NCBI RefSeq assembly: GCF_011440375.1 | Contig: NZ_JAAOIR010000001.1 | Location: 744,001-808,000, forward strand | Reading direction: 5' to 3' | DNA from: Halorubellus sp. JP-L1 | GTDB lineage: Archaea; Halobacteriota; Halobacteria; Halobacteriales; Natrialbaceae | DNA: 64,000 nt | Shown: piece after piece, positions 48,771 through 57,085 of the stretch | How the letters are laid out: each line of letters begins with the position of its first letter | How positions within the stretch are numbered: the stretch's first letter is position 1 | Position numbers and translations under genes: made by a program | Notes under the pieces: model-generated | The model's input: the letters and a program-made list of their open reading frames with translations, nothing else | What the model was told of the DNA's origin: nothing | The model's database searches: none

Positions 48771-50828
48771 ATGGCCGATTCGGTGGAGACGACGACCGAC
48801 CTCGTGGACGTCCTCGACGCCGTCCCCGGCGTGCTCGCCGTGCAGACCGGGGAGGAGTTCGCCGCCGTCGCGGACGAACTCGCGGCGGCGGTCGGGACGC
48901 CCGTCGAGGACCTCGCCGGCGCTCGCTGGGAGACGGTCCTCGCGGTCGAGGACCCCGAGGCGCTGGCGCGCGGCGAACGGACGCCCGTCGCCGCCGCACG
49001 CGAGGACGGCTCCTGGACGGGGCCACTGCTCGCTAACGACGGGGAGGACGACGCCGCCCGGACGGTGACGCTGCGGGCGACGGAGGGGAACGACGTCGTC
49101 TGGACGCGCGCCGACCGTCCCGAAGACGTCGCCGACGCCGACGCGGACGAGGAGCGCGGGACGGCAGAGGACGGTCCCGCCGGCTCGCCCGACCTCGCGC
49201 AGCCGGCTCCGGGGGTGGCGTCCGGCGACGCCCCAGCAGACGAACTGGCGCGAGCGAACAACATCATCGGGACCGTCCTCGACGGCGTATACGCGCTCGA
49301 CGGCGACCTCCGCTTTACGTTCGTGAACGAAGCGCTCGCGAGGATGTTCGGGACGACCAAGCAAGAGCTCCTTGGAACGCCCGTGAAGGAGTTGTTCGCG
49401 AACGAGGACGAGATCGCGCTCGCGGACGACATCCGCGAGCGCGTCGTCGAGGGCGACACCAGTACCGGGACCGTTAAGGCCGACGTTCAGACGCCAGCGG
49501 GGCCGCGGACGCTCGAGTCGAACTACCGGCTCTACCCCGAGCCCGACGGCGAGTACCGCGGGAGCGTCGGCGTCATCCGCGACGTAACCGACCGCGAGCA
49601 CCGCGAGCGCGCGCTGGAGCGTCGACGCGACGAACTCGAGACCCTCGACCACATCAACGAACTGCTCCTGGAGACGACGCGAGAGCTCGTTGCGTCCGCG
49701 AATCGCGACGCCGTCGAGCGCCGCGTCTGCGAGCAACTGGCGTCGAGCGACCGCTACGAGTTCGCGTGGGTCGGCGAGCGGTCGATCGACGGCGAACGCA
49801 TCGTCCCGCGGACGTCCGCGGGCGACGACGACGGCTACCTGGACGCGATCACGGTGCCCGCCCACGACAGCGAAACGGATTGCGGCCCCAGTGGGCGAGC
49901 GGTCCGCACGGGAGCGGTCCAGGTCGGGACCGTCGACGACGGCGCGTTCGAGCCGTGGCAGGACGCGGCGGCCGAGCGCGGGTTCGGCTCGGTCGCGGCG
50001 GTCCCGCTCCACTACGACGACACCGTGTACGGCGTCCTCTCGGTGTACGCCGCGGACGCCGACGCGTTCACAGAGCGCGAGCAGGCCGGGTTCGACGTCC
50101 TCGGACGGACCGTCGGGTTCGTCATTCACGCCGTCAAGAGCCAGCAGCTCCTGAACGCGGAGTCAGCGGTGGAACTCGAGTTCCGGCACGACGACCCCGG
50201 ACCCGTGCCCGCCAGGCTCTCGGACGCGCTCGCGTGCACGCTCGAACTCGACGGGTACGTGCCCGCCGGGTCGGAGTGGGTGCTGTACTTCGCGGTCGCG
50301 GACGCGACCCCTGAGGCGGTCGTGGCCGCTGCCGAGGGCGTGGAGCGGGTCGCGGCGGCGTCGGTCGTGAGCGACGCCGCCGACCGGAAGCGCGTGCAAC
50401 TGCGGCTGACCGACTCGTCGTTCTTTGATACGGTGTCGGACGCGGGTGCAGCGGTCACGGGCGAAGTCGCCACGGACGGCGCCGGGTACGTGACCGTCGA
50501 ACTGCCGGCGGGCGCGGACGTCCGGAGCGTCACGGGCCTGATCCGCCGCGAGCACCCGACGCTCGAGCTGGCCGCGCGGCGCGAACGCGACCGGTCGATG
50601 GACGATACGGCGCCAGCGGACGGCCCGTTGAGCGAGTTGACCGACCGCCAGCGGCAGTCGCTCCGGGCGGCGTACCACGCGGGCTACTTCCGGTGGCCGC
50701 GCGAGAGCACCGCCGAGGAGGTTGCCGACTCGCTGGACGTCGCGGCGCCGACGCTCCACGGGCACATCAGGAAGGCCGAACGCGCGGTCTTCGACGCGCT
50801 GTTCGAGTCGAGTCGCACGGAGAACTGA
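48771..50828 (+). CDS. PAS/GAF/HTH_10 sensory regulator (bacterio-opsin activator type)
   Basis: A 685-aa cytosolic regulator. The N-terminal 110 residues are a degenerate receiver/PAS-like domain. A PAS domain (about 158-280) contains GVYALDGDLRFTFVNEALAR. A GAF-like region (about 300-440) is followed by the bat-type middle domain (about 465-610). The C-terminal HTH_10 starts LSELTDRQRQSLRAAYHAGY. Haloarchaea have many such one-component sensors of oxygen, light or redox state. Two in-frame codons precede the ATG; I use the ATG. Target genes are unknown. Confidence 0.9.
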   Translation: MADSVETTTDLVDVLDAVPGVLAVQTGEEFAAVADELAAAVGTPVEDLAGARWETVLAVEDPEALARGERTPVAAAREDGSWTGPLLANDGEDDAARTVTLRATEGNDVVWTRADRPEDVADADADEERGTAEDGPAGSPDLAQPAPGVASGDAPADELARANNIIGTVLDGVYALDGDLRFTFVNEALARMFGTTKQELLGTPVKELFANEDEIALADDIRERVVEGDTSTGTVKADVQTPAGPRTLESNYRLYPEPDGEYRGSVGVIRDVTDREHRERALERRRDELETLDHINELLLETTRELVASANRDAVERRVCEQLASSDRYEFAWVGERSIDGERIVPRTSAGDDDGYLDAITVPAHDSETDCGPSGRAVRTGAVQVGTVDDGAFEPWQDAAAERGFGSVAAVPLHYDDTVYGVLSVYAADADAFTEREQAGFDVLGRTVGFVIHAVKSQQLLNAESAVELEFRHDDPGPVPARLSDALACTLELDGYVPAGSEWVLYFAVADATPEAVVAAAEGVERVAAASVVSDAADRKRVQLRLTDSSFFDTVSDAGAAVTGEVATDGAGYVTVELPAGADVRSVTGLIRREHPTLELAARRERDRSMDDTAPADGPLSELTDRQRQSLRAAYHAGYFRWPRESTAEEVADSLDVAAPTLHGHIRKAERAVFDALFESSRTEN

Positions 50829-51165
50829 CCGCGAGCGCGGTGGCGAGTGGTGGCCGAACGAGCCAGCGGTGGGCGGCGCGGAGGGCGAGTCCGTTGCGTG
50901 GTGGGCATCCCGTGTGTGGTCGCTCCCCCGCGACAGGTCGATGGGGCTGCATCGTAATCGTCCGTGCGCGGGGCGACGCCGTCCCCCAAGTACAGTCCCG
51001 AGCGGCGAGGGGTTATAGTTAGACGCTAGCTACGTAGTGTGCGTGCGTCGCATCTCCGCGACGACGACACCGATCGCGTTCCCTCAGCGAAGGCGCCGAG
51101 TCGGGGACGCGGTCGTTTCGCGACGGGTTCGACATCCTCAACTGACCGCCGGGAGAACGCGACGT

Positions 51166-51618
51166 ATGCCCACGCTGATGGACACGCACATCCGGAACCG
51201 GCACATCGTGAACCCGAACGACGCGAACATCCTGGAGACCGCTCACGGGGGGAACGTGATGATGTGGATGGACGAGGTCGGGGCGATGAGTGCGATGCGA
51301 TTCGCCGGCCATCAGGTCGTGACCGCGCGCATGGACCAGACGAACTTCCGGCGACCGATCCCGCAGGGCGACGCGGCGCTCGTCGAGGCGTACGTGTACG
51401 ACGCGGGCCGGACGAGCGTGAAGGTGCGCGTGAAGGTGTTCCGCGAGAACCTCCGCACCGGCGAGACCGAACTCACGACGGAGAGCTACATGGTGTTCGT
51501 CGCGATCGACGAGGACGGCGATCCCGTCGAGGTCCCGAATCTGACGGTCGAGTCCGACCAGGGCGAGCGCCTGCGGACTGCGGCGCTCGAGGGCGACAAC
51601 GGGAACGCCGAGGACTGA
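51166..51618 (+). CDS. Acyl-CoA thioesterase (hotdog fold)
   Basis: A 150-aa single-hotdog thioesterase of the YciA/ACOT group. NPNDANILETAHGGNVMMWM holds the helix-lining residues and VARMDQ/NFRRPIPQGD the conserved core. It hydrolyses acyl-CoA to free acid and CoA; the chain length preferred is unknown. The start giving MPTLMDTHIRN fits the family. The 337-base spacer before it (50829-51165) holds a possible TATA (ggttatag near 51011) but no convincing gene. Confidence 0.9.
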   Translation: MPTLMDTHIRNRHIVNPNDANILETAHGGNVMMWMDEVGAMSAMRFAGHQVVTARMDQTNFRRPIPQGDAALVEAYVYDAGRTSVKVRVKVFRENLRTGETELTTESYMVFVAIDEDGDPVEVPNLTVESDQGERLRTAALEGDNGNAED

Positions 51619-51676
51619 ATCGCCCGTCGAGAGCCGGGACTGCAGTCGCTCGTCGACTCCGGGCGGGCGAGTCCGG

Positions 51677-52729
51677 TCACGGAAGTCGGATCGTCTCCGT
51701 CCCGGGATCGATCTCGACCTCCCCGCCGATGGGAATCGGGCAGGTCGGGTACGTGTGGCCGAACTCGCAGTCGAAGACGACCGGTGCGTCGGGGTTGTAG
51801 CGCTCGAAGACGCTCGTGATGGCGTCGCGTTGGCGTTCGCGGTAGTCGGCGCGCCACTCCGGCGGGTTGTCCTCGACGTGACTGCGGGCGGCGGCGCGAC
51901 CGACGAGGACGCCGTCGAAGCGCTGGAGGAGGCCGCGTTCGCCGAGCGCGCGGAGGTTCGCCTTCACGTACTCTGGGTCGGGGATGCCCTCTGCGGTCTC
52001 CAGCGCGAGCACGGCGCCGTCGAGGTCGCGCTCGTCGGGGAGGTAGCGGTCGGCGAGGAACTGCTCGACGAGCACCTCGTAGCAGCCGCCCCAGATCCGA
52101 CCGGACACCGCATTCTCGCCGCCGCGCCACGTGCGACCGTCGCTCTCCTCGATGTCGCGGCGCTCCTCGAGCGCGTCGGGGTTCTCCCAGTCGCCGGCCT
52201 CGTCGGTGAAGACGTCCGCTTCCTCCCAGTCGCCGATGGACTCGTCGAAGAGCGCGCGACCGAGGTACTCGACGGTGTAGTCGAACATCTCGCCGTCCAT
52301 CGCGTACTCGAGGAGCGTCGACCCGCCGTAGTACGAGACGACGCCCTGGTTCCAGAGGACGGTGTGGAGGTTCGTGTTGTCCGACCACCCGTAGAACCGC
52401 GTCGGGTTGTCGCGGAGGACCTCGGGGTCGAGGTGCGGGAGGACCGTGATCTGGTCGTGGCCGCCGATGTTCGCGACGACGGCCGATATCTCGGGGTCCC
52501 TGAACGCGTCCATGACGTCCTCGGCGCGCGCCTCGGGGTCGTCGGCGAGGGACTCGGGGTCGGCGGTCGCGGTCGGGTACTCGACGGGCTCGAGGTCGAA
52601 GACGTCTCGCATCCGCTGCAGGCCGAGTTCGTAGACGTGACTGGCGAATTTGGGGTTCGTCGACGCGGGTGCGATCACCGCGACCTTGTCGCCGGGTTCG
52701 ACCGGCGGCGGCGTGACGAAGTCGGGCAT
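51677..52729 (-). CDS. S66-family peptidase (LD-carboxypeptidase / MccF-like)
   Basis: A 350-aa serine peptidase of family S66. The nucleophile Ser is in GWSDNTNLHTVLW, a catalytic Glu is likely in VLALETAEGI, and the His is in GHTYPTCPIPIGG. Bacterial relatives are murein LD-carboxypeptidases and the microcin C7 immunity enzyme MccF, which cleaves an acylated-nucleotide antibiotic. Haloarchaea lack murein, so an MccF-like detoxifying or peptide-recycling role fits better. Start at MPDFVTPPPVEPG. Confidence 0.9.
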   Translation of the reverse strand: MPDFVTPPPVEPGDKVAVIAPASTNPKFASHVYELGLQRMRDVFDLEPVEYPTATADPESLADDPEARAEDVMDAFRDPEISAVVANIGGHDQITVLPHLDPEVLRDNPTRFYGWSDNTNLHTVLWNQGVVSYYGGSTLLEYAMDGEMFDYTVEYLGRALFDESIGDWEEADVFTDEAGDWENPDALEERRDIEESDGRTWRGGENAVSGRIWGGCYEVLVEQFLADRYLPDERDLDGAVLALETAEGIPDPEYVKANLRALGERGLLQRFDGVLVGRAAARSHVEDNPPEWRADYRERQRDAITSVFERYNPDAPVVFDCEFGHTYPTCPIPIGGEVEIDPGTETIRLP

Positions 52730-52796
52730 GTGCGCTCGGTCTCGCCCGCGCAATATAGTCGTGTCCCTGGCTTGTCACTCGGTGACGGTGTGCGAG

Positions 52797-53252
52797 TCAG
52801 TCCTGCTTGTACTCCTTGCGGAACCCGCGGAACTCGCTCCGGTGGGCCTCCTCGTCCGCGAGGATCGTGACGGCGAGGTCCTCGGTGACGGGATCGTCGT
52901 TCTCCTCGGCGGCGTCGACGAGCGCGCGGTACGTCGAGATGGCGTCCTCCTCGGCCTCGAGCACGCCCTCGATGACCTGGATGACGTTCGTCGAGTCCTC
53001 CGGCGGCTGGAGGCTATCCTGTGTCGACTCGAACTCCGCGCTCCCCGGCGGCGCCTCGTCGAGTTGCTTCAGGCGCTCGCCGAGCTGCCGGGAGTGCCCG
53101 AGCTCCTCCTGGACGTCCGTCTGGAGGCTCTCCTTGATCTCCTCGGCGCGCACGCCGTCGAGGACGATCGCGTTCGTCTGATAGTTCATCACGGTCTCGA
53201 TCTCGTCCTGGTACGCCTTCTTGAGGAGTCGAACGACTTCCTGATCTGCCAT
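52797..53252 (-). CDS. Ferritin-like domain protein
   Basis: A 151-aa four-helix-bundle protein. It has metal-ligand-like residues in YQDEIETVMNYQTNAIVL, DVQEELGHSRQLGERL, VLEAEEDAISTYRAL and DEEAHRSEF, the E ... ExxH pattern repeated as in rubrerythrin/ferritin-like proteins. Likely cytosolic, in iron or oxidative-stress handling. A TATA-like GTTAAGAG lies about 25 bases upstream on the minus strand. Confidence 0.88.
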   Translation of the reverse strand: MADQEVVRLLKKAYQDEIETVMNYQTNAIVLDGVRAEEIKESLQTDVQEELGHSRQLGERLKQLDEAPPGSAEFESTQDSLQPPEDSTNVIQVIEGVLEAEEDAISTYRALVDAAEENDDPVTEDLAVTILADEEAHRSEFRGFRKEYKQD

Positions 53253-53560
53253 GCGCGAACGTACGGCCGCCTGCCTCTTAACGGTCGACCAAGCATTGTT
53301 CCGTGCCTCGACGGGGAGGTCACCGGGGACGCTCGGCCGGCCCCGCGAGGTGCGCGCGAACTCGTCGACGGTTCGTTGTCAGAGCGGACGAGTGCAGGAA
53401 AGTACGTCACGATCGTTCGGACGTGGTCTGAAGTCGTACCACACGGTAGCGACCAAGGAGATATAAGGCATATGTATACGCTGCCGTCCGGCGGTTTTCT
53501 CAAGCGCCGTCCATGGACGGGAGCAAGGGTGGGGGCGGCAAGAACTGTCTGGGCGGAACG

Positions 53561-53570
53561 CTTTAATACC
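53561..53570 (+). promoter_or_regulatory. TATA box of leuA
   Basis: ctttaatacc lies 25-34 bases before the ATG at 53595, predicting a transcript start just ahead of it. GGGAGGGAG (53582-53590) precedes the ATG. A second AT element (gatataagg, near 53459) might be an upstream promoter. The 342-base spacer 53253-53594 holds no convincing gene. Confidence 0.55.
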
Positions 53571-53594
53571 ACCTTCCCCCTGGGAGGGAGTACG

Positions 53595-53675
53595 ATGTCA
53601 TCCAACGACACGTCCCGCTCTGACACCAGTCAGGGCGATCGAGTTCTTCAAGGGCACTTTGGACGCTACGACTGA
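53595..53675 (+). other. Short ORF at the leuA 5' end (displaced leuA N-terminus or leader)
   Basis: From the promoter-proximal ATG a 26-residue frame reads MSSNDTSRSDTSQGDRVLQG and stops (TGA) inside leuA. Its Ser/Asp/Thr-rich beginning looks like a normal haloarchaeal N-terminal tail. The leuA frame is +1 relative to it. It has only one leucine codon, which argues against a leucine attenuator peptide and for a 1-base indel or +1 frameshift. Confidence 0.6.
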
Positions 53676-54822
53676 GATCGACGCCGCGCGCGTCTTCGAC
53701 ACGACGCTGCGCGACGGTGAACAGAGTCCGCGGACCTCCTTCAGTTACCAGGACAAGCGCGAGATAGCAGCGGCGCTCGACGAGATGGGCACCCACGTCA
53801 TCGAGGCCGGGTTCCCCGTGAACTCCGACGCGGAGTTCGAGGCCGTCCGCGACATCGCCAACGCGACCACCGCAGAGACCTGTGGGCTGGCGAGAGTCGT
53901 CGACGAGGACGTCGAGGCCGCACTGGACGCCGGCGTGGACATCGTCCACGTGTTCGCGAGCACGAGCGACGTCCAGATCGAGGATTCGATGCATTCGACG
54001 CGCGAGGACGTCAAGCAGCGCTCGATCGAGGCGGTCGAGCGCGTCGCCGAGACCGGCACGAGCGTGATGTTCTCGCCGATGGACGCGACCAGGACCGACG
54101 AGGACTACCTGATCGAGATGATCGAGGCCGTCACCGACGTCGGCGTCGACTGGATCAACATCCCCGACACGTGCGGGGTCGCCACGCCCTCGCGGTTCGG
54201 TGACCTCATCGAGGTCGTCGACGCGCACACGACCGCGCGCATCGACGTGCACACGCACGACGACTTCGGGCTGGCGACCGCGAACGCCATCGCCGGGATC
54301 GAGGCGGGCGCGGACCAGGCGCAGGTGAGCGTGAACTCCATCGGAGAGCGCGCCGGGAACGCCGCCTACGAGGAGTTCGTGATGGCGATCGAGTCCCTGT
54401 ACCAGGTCGACACCGGGATCGACACGACCGGCATCACGAAGCTGTCGAAGCTCGTGGAGGCGAAGTCCGGGATCGACGTCCCCGGGAACAAGCCGGTCGT
54501 CGGCTCGAACGCGTTCAGTCACGAGTCCGGCATCCACGCCGCCGGCGTCATCGAGAACTCGGACACGTTCGAGCCGGGCGTCATGACGCCTCAGATGGTC
54601 GGCGCGACCCGCGAGCTCGTGATGGGCAAGCACACGGGGACGCACAGCGTCCGCGAGCGCTTGCGCGACGCCGGGTTCGACCCGACCGAGGACGAAGTGC
54701 GGGCCGTGACGCGGCGCGTCAAGGACCGCGGTGCGGACGACGAGCGCGTGACGATGCAGGACGTCGAGCGGTTCGCGATCGACGTCGGCGTCGCGCGAGA
54801 GGACGAGGAGGTTCGCGCGTGA
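53659..54822 (+). CDS. leuA: 2-isopropylmalate synthase / citramalate synthase family
   Basis: Condenses acetyl-CoA with a 2-oxo acid at the start of leucine synthesis. RVFDTTLRDGEQSPRTSFSY is the family start, with metal histidines in HTHDDFGLATANA, and HESGIHAAGVIENSDTFEP follows. The 387-aa form lacks the C-terminal feedback domain, so a citramalate synthase role is also possible. The frame is open upstream and codes for EFFKGTLDATTEIDA, which I recall from haloarchaeal LeuA N-termini, but it holds no ATG, GTG or TTG before the TTG at 53659. The ATG at 53595 is in another frame. The start is therefore unresolved: TTG, frameshift or sequencing indel. Confidence 0.85.
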   Translation: MDATTEIDAARVFDTTLRDGEQSPRTSFSYQDKREIAAALDEMGTHVIEAGFPVNSDAEFEAVRDIANATTAETCGLARVVDEDVEAALDAGVDIVHVFASTSDVQIEDSMHSTREDVKQRSIEAVERVAETGTSVMFSPMDATRTDEDYLIEMIEAVTDVGVDWINIPDTCGVATPSRFGDLIEVVDAHTTARIDVHTHDDFGLATANAIAGIEAGADQAQVSVNSIGERAGNAAYEEFVMAIESLYQVDTGIDTTGITKLSKLVEAKSGIDVPGNKPVVGSNAFSHESGIHAAGVIENSDTFEPGVMTPQMVGATRELVMGKHTGTHSVRERLRDAGFDPTEDEVRAVTRRVKDRGADDERVTMQDVERFAIDVGVAREDEEVRA

Positions 54823-54916
54823 ACGCCGCGGTCCGTTCGGCAGCCCCCACCGGCAGCGACCGGTGGGCGACGCCGCCCGCCGCGATCGGCGGTAACGATT
54901 GCAGGCCCCGCAAAGG

Positions 54917-54923
54917 CTTTACG
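54917..54923 (+). promoter_or_regulatory. TATA-like element of the ilvB leader
   Basis: ctttacg, centred about 29 bases before the leader-peptide ATG at 54949, places the ilvB transcript start at or just before that ATG. leuA ends 95 bases earlier, so ilvB can be transcribed separately. Confidence 0.5.
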
Positions 54924-54928
54924 TTCGC

Positions 54929-54943
54929 TCGCTCTGAGAGCGA
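54929..54943. promoter_or_regulatory. 15-bp inverted repeat at the predicted ilvB transcription start
   Basis: TCGCTCT-G-AGAGCGA, perfect 7-bp arms around one base, sits between the TATA-like element and the leader ATG. This is the position of a repressor operator, for example for an Lrp-type regulator. Confidence 0.5.
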
Positions 54944-54948
54944 CGTAC

Positions 54949-55035
54949 ATGCAGTCCACCGTCGCTGTCGCGGGCGAGCGTCTCGCCACGAGCGACGGTG
55001 CTGTCGTCCGGACTATCGGTATTGTAGGGGCGTAA
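54949..55035 (+). CDS. Candidate ilvB leader peptide, 28 aa
   Basis: ATG CAG TCC ... encodes MQSTVAVAGERLATSDGAVV followed by RTIGIVGA and TAA. Eight of 28 residues are Val, Ile or Leu, concentrated at the end (AVV, then IGIV), just before a hairpin. The last three sense codons form the left arm of that hairpin and the stop codon its loop. It sits about 29 bases after a TATA-like box. This is the layout of an amino-acid attenuator peptide, here for the enzyme committing to valine and isoleucine. It is followed by 196 bases before ilvB. Not proven to be translated. Confidence 0.5.
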   Translation: MQSTVAVAGERLATSDGAVVRTIGIVGA

Positions 55036-55045
55036 GCGCCCCTAC
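55024..55045 (+). promoter_or_regulatory. Perfect 9-bp hairpin in the ilvB leader
   Basis: gtaggggcg (55024-55032), loop taag, cgcccctac (55037-55045). The loop contains the leader peptide's TAA stop. No T-run follows, so it is not a bacterial-style terminator by itself. It could be an attenuator, pause or RNA-stability element. Confidence 0.7.
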
Positions 55046-55231
55046 CACCTCTCCTCCTCGACCCCGCGTATCGTTCGACCACCAGCCACGAGTCCGCACG
55101 GCAGCACGACGACAGATGCCCGCAACACACCCGACAGATCAGACGTACCATCGGCCGTATCGTTCGCCAACCACACCACGGAGCCAACCGGCTCGTCGGA
55201 CAGCGACGACGCCCGAACGGAGGTGTCGGCC

Positions 55232-57085
55232 GTGAGCGAGCCGGTGCAGCCCGCCACGGAGACGGGCGCGACCGACGCTGACGCCACCGACGCGGACGCC
55301 GAGCCGACCGAGACGGAACCGCCGGCCGAGGGCGCGGAGACGGCCGAGACCGAACCGTCGTCCGAGGACGCCGACGCGCCGGCACCGGTCCGGACGGGCG
55401 CGCAGTCCGTCGTCCGGTCGCTCGAGAACGCCGGCGTCGAGCACCTGTTCGGCGTCCAGGGCGGCGCCATCATGCCCGTGTACGACGCGGTGTACGACTC
55501 GGAGATGACGCACTACATGATGGCGCACGAGCAGGCGGCGGCGCACGCCGCGGACGCGTACGGGATCGTCTCCGGGACGCCCGGGGTCTGCCTGGCGACG
55601 TCCGGGCCGGGGGCGACGAACCTCGTCACCGGCATCGCGGACGCGAACATGGACTCCGATCCGATGATCGCGCTGACGGGGCAGGTGCCGACGGAGTTCG
55701 TCGGGAACGACGCGTTCCAGGAGACGGACACGACCGGCGTCACCGCACCGATCACGAAGGACAACACGTTCGCGTCGAGCTCGGACCGCGTCGGCGACGA
55801 CGTCGGCGAGGCGTTCGCGCTCGCCGGCAGCGGCCGACCGGGGCCGACGCTCGTCGACCTCCCGAAGGACGTCACGAACGGCGACACCGACCAGGAGCCG
55901 GGGTCGCCTACGCTCCCGGACACGTACCACGTCCAGGAGCGAGCGCCCGCCGAGGACGTCGCGGACGCGGCGCGTACGGTCGAGGAGTCGAACCAGCCGG
56001 TGCTCCTCGTCGGCGGTGGCGTCGTCAAGGGCGAGGCCACCGAGGAGGCGCGCGCGTTCGCAACCGAGTACGAGATTCCGGTCGTGACGACGATGCCGGC
56101 GCTCGGGTCGTTCCCCGAGGACCACGAGCTGAGCCTCGAGATGGGCGGGATGCACGGCACCGGGTACGCGAACATGGCGTTGACCCACACCGACTGCCTG
56201 ATCGCGGTCGGGTGCCGGTTCGACGACCGACTCACGGGCGGCATCGAGACGTTCGCGCCCGACGCCGAGGTCGTCCACGTCGACATCGACCCGGCGGAGA
56301 TCAGCAAGAACATCGAAGCCGATCACCCGCTCGTCGGCGACGCCGCGACCGTCCTCGACCAGCTGGACGCGGCGATGGAGTCCGCGCCGAAGGCGACGAA
56401 GTGGCGCGCGACCTGCAAGCAGTGGCAGTCCGAGTACCCGATGGAGTACGCCGCGCCCGAGGACGAGCCCGTGAAGCCGCAGTTCGTCGTCGAGGCGTAC
56501 GACGCCGCGACCGGCGACGACGCCATCGTGACGACGGGCGTCGGCCAGCACCAGATGTGGGCGGCGCAGTACTGGACGTACACCGAACCTCGCACCTGGG
56601 TCTCCAGTCACGGCCTCGGGACGATGGGGTACGGGCTCCCGGCCGCGATCGGCGCGCGCATCGCAGCGGACGCCGACGGCAACGAGGACGCGGCCGTGAT
56701 CGCGTTCGAGGGCGACGGGTCGTTCCTGATGACGATGCAGGAGCTCGCCGTCGCGGTCCGCGAGAACCTGGACGTCACGGTCGCGGTCCTGAACAACGAG
56801 TACATCGGGATGGTCCGTCAGTGGCAGGACGCGTTCTTCGACGGCCGGCACTCGGCGAGCGACTACGGCTGGTGCCCGGACTTCGCGAAGCTCGCGGAGG
56901 CGTTCGGCGCGAAGGGCATCGCGGTCGAGGCGTACGACGAGGTCGCGGACGCCGTCGAGGAGTCCGTGAACTACGACGGGCCGGCGGTCGTCGACTTCCG
57001 CGTCGACCCGGCGGAGAACGTCTACCCGATGGTTCCCAGCGGCGGGGACAACGGCCAGTTCGCGCTGGCGGAGGACCAGCTATGA
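55232..57085 (+). CDS. ilvB: Acetolactate synthase, catalytic subunit
   Basis: ThDP-dependent acetohydroxyacid synthase large subunit, 617 aa, first common step of valine/isoleucine/leucine synthesis. It has a disordered acidic N-terminus (1-52), then [20 protein letters not shown], the catalytic glutamate in [14 protein letters not shown], and the ThDP motif from [13 protein letters not shown] to LNNEYIGM. Two GTG starts exist. The one at 55232 has GGAGGT seven bases upstream, whereas the one at 55223 overlaps that site, so I use 55232. The stop overlaps the ilvN ATG. Confidence 0.96.
   Translation: MSEPVQPATETGATDADATDADAEPTETEPPAEGAETAETEPSSEDADAPAPVRTGAQSVVRSLENAGVEHLFGVQGGAIMPVYDAVYDSEMTHYMMAHEQAAAHAADAYGIVSGTPGVCLATSGPGATNLVTGIADANMDSDPMIALTGQVPTEFVGNDAFQETDTTGVTAPITKDNTFASSSDRVGDDVGEAFALAGSGRPGPTLVDLPKDVTNGDTDQEPGSPTLPDTYHVQERAPAEDVADAARTVEESNQPVLLVGGGVVKGEATEEARAFATEYEIPVVTTMPALGSFPEDHELSLEMGGMHGTGYANMALTHTDCLIAVGCRFDDRLTGGIETFAPDAEVVHVDIDPAEISKNIEADHPLVGDAATVLDQLDAAMESAPKATKWRATCKQWQSEYPMEYAAPEDEPVKPQFVVEAYDAATGDDAIVTTGVGQHQMWAAQYWTYTEPRTWVSSHGLGTMGYGLPAAIGARIAADADGNEDAAVIAFEGDGSFLMTMQELAVAVRENLDVTVAVLNNEYIGMVRQWQDAFFDGRHSASDYGWCPDFAKLAEAFGAKGIAVEAYDEVADAVEESVNYDGPAVVDFRVDPAENVYPMVPSGGDNGQFALAEDQL

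Noticed and set aside
51677-52729. MccF-like peptidase as the immunity gene of the halocin-like locus
   Set aside because: About 6 kb away with unrelated genes between; halocin C8 immunity is carried in its own precursor. Kept only as a low-priority observation.
53472-53675. 67-codon ORF starting MYTLPSGGFLKRR ahead of leuA
   Set aside because: It is the same frame as the 26-codon ORF and starts before the strongest TATA box; the upstream part is not haloarchaea-like. An alternative leader remains possible but weak.
55116-55235. 40-codon ORF ending in a GTGA overlap with ilvB
   Set aside because: Pro/Arg/Thr-rich continuation of a non-coding open frame; no sign of selection, unlike the upstream Val/Ile-rich leader.
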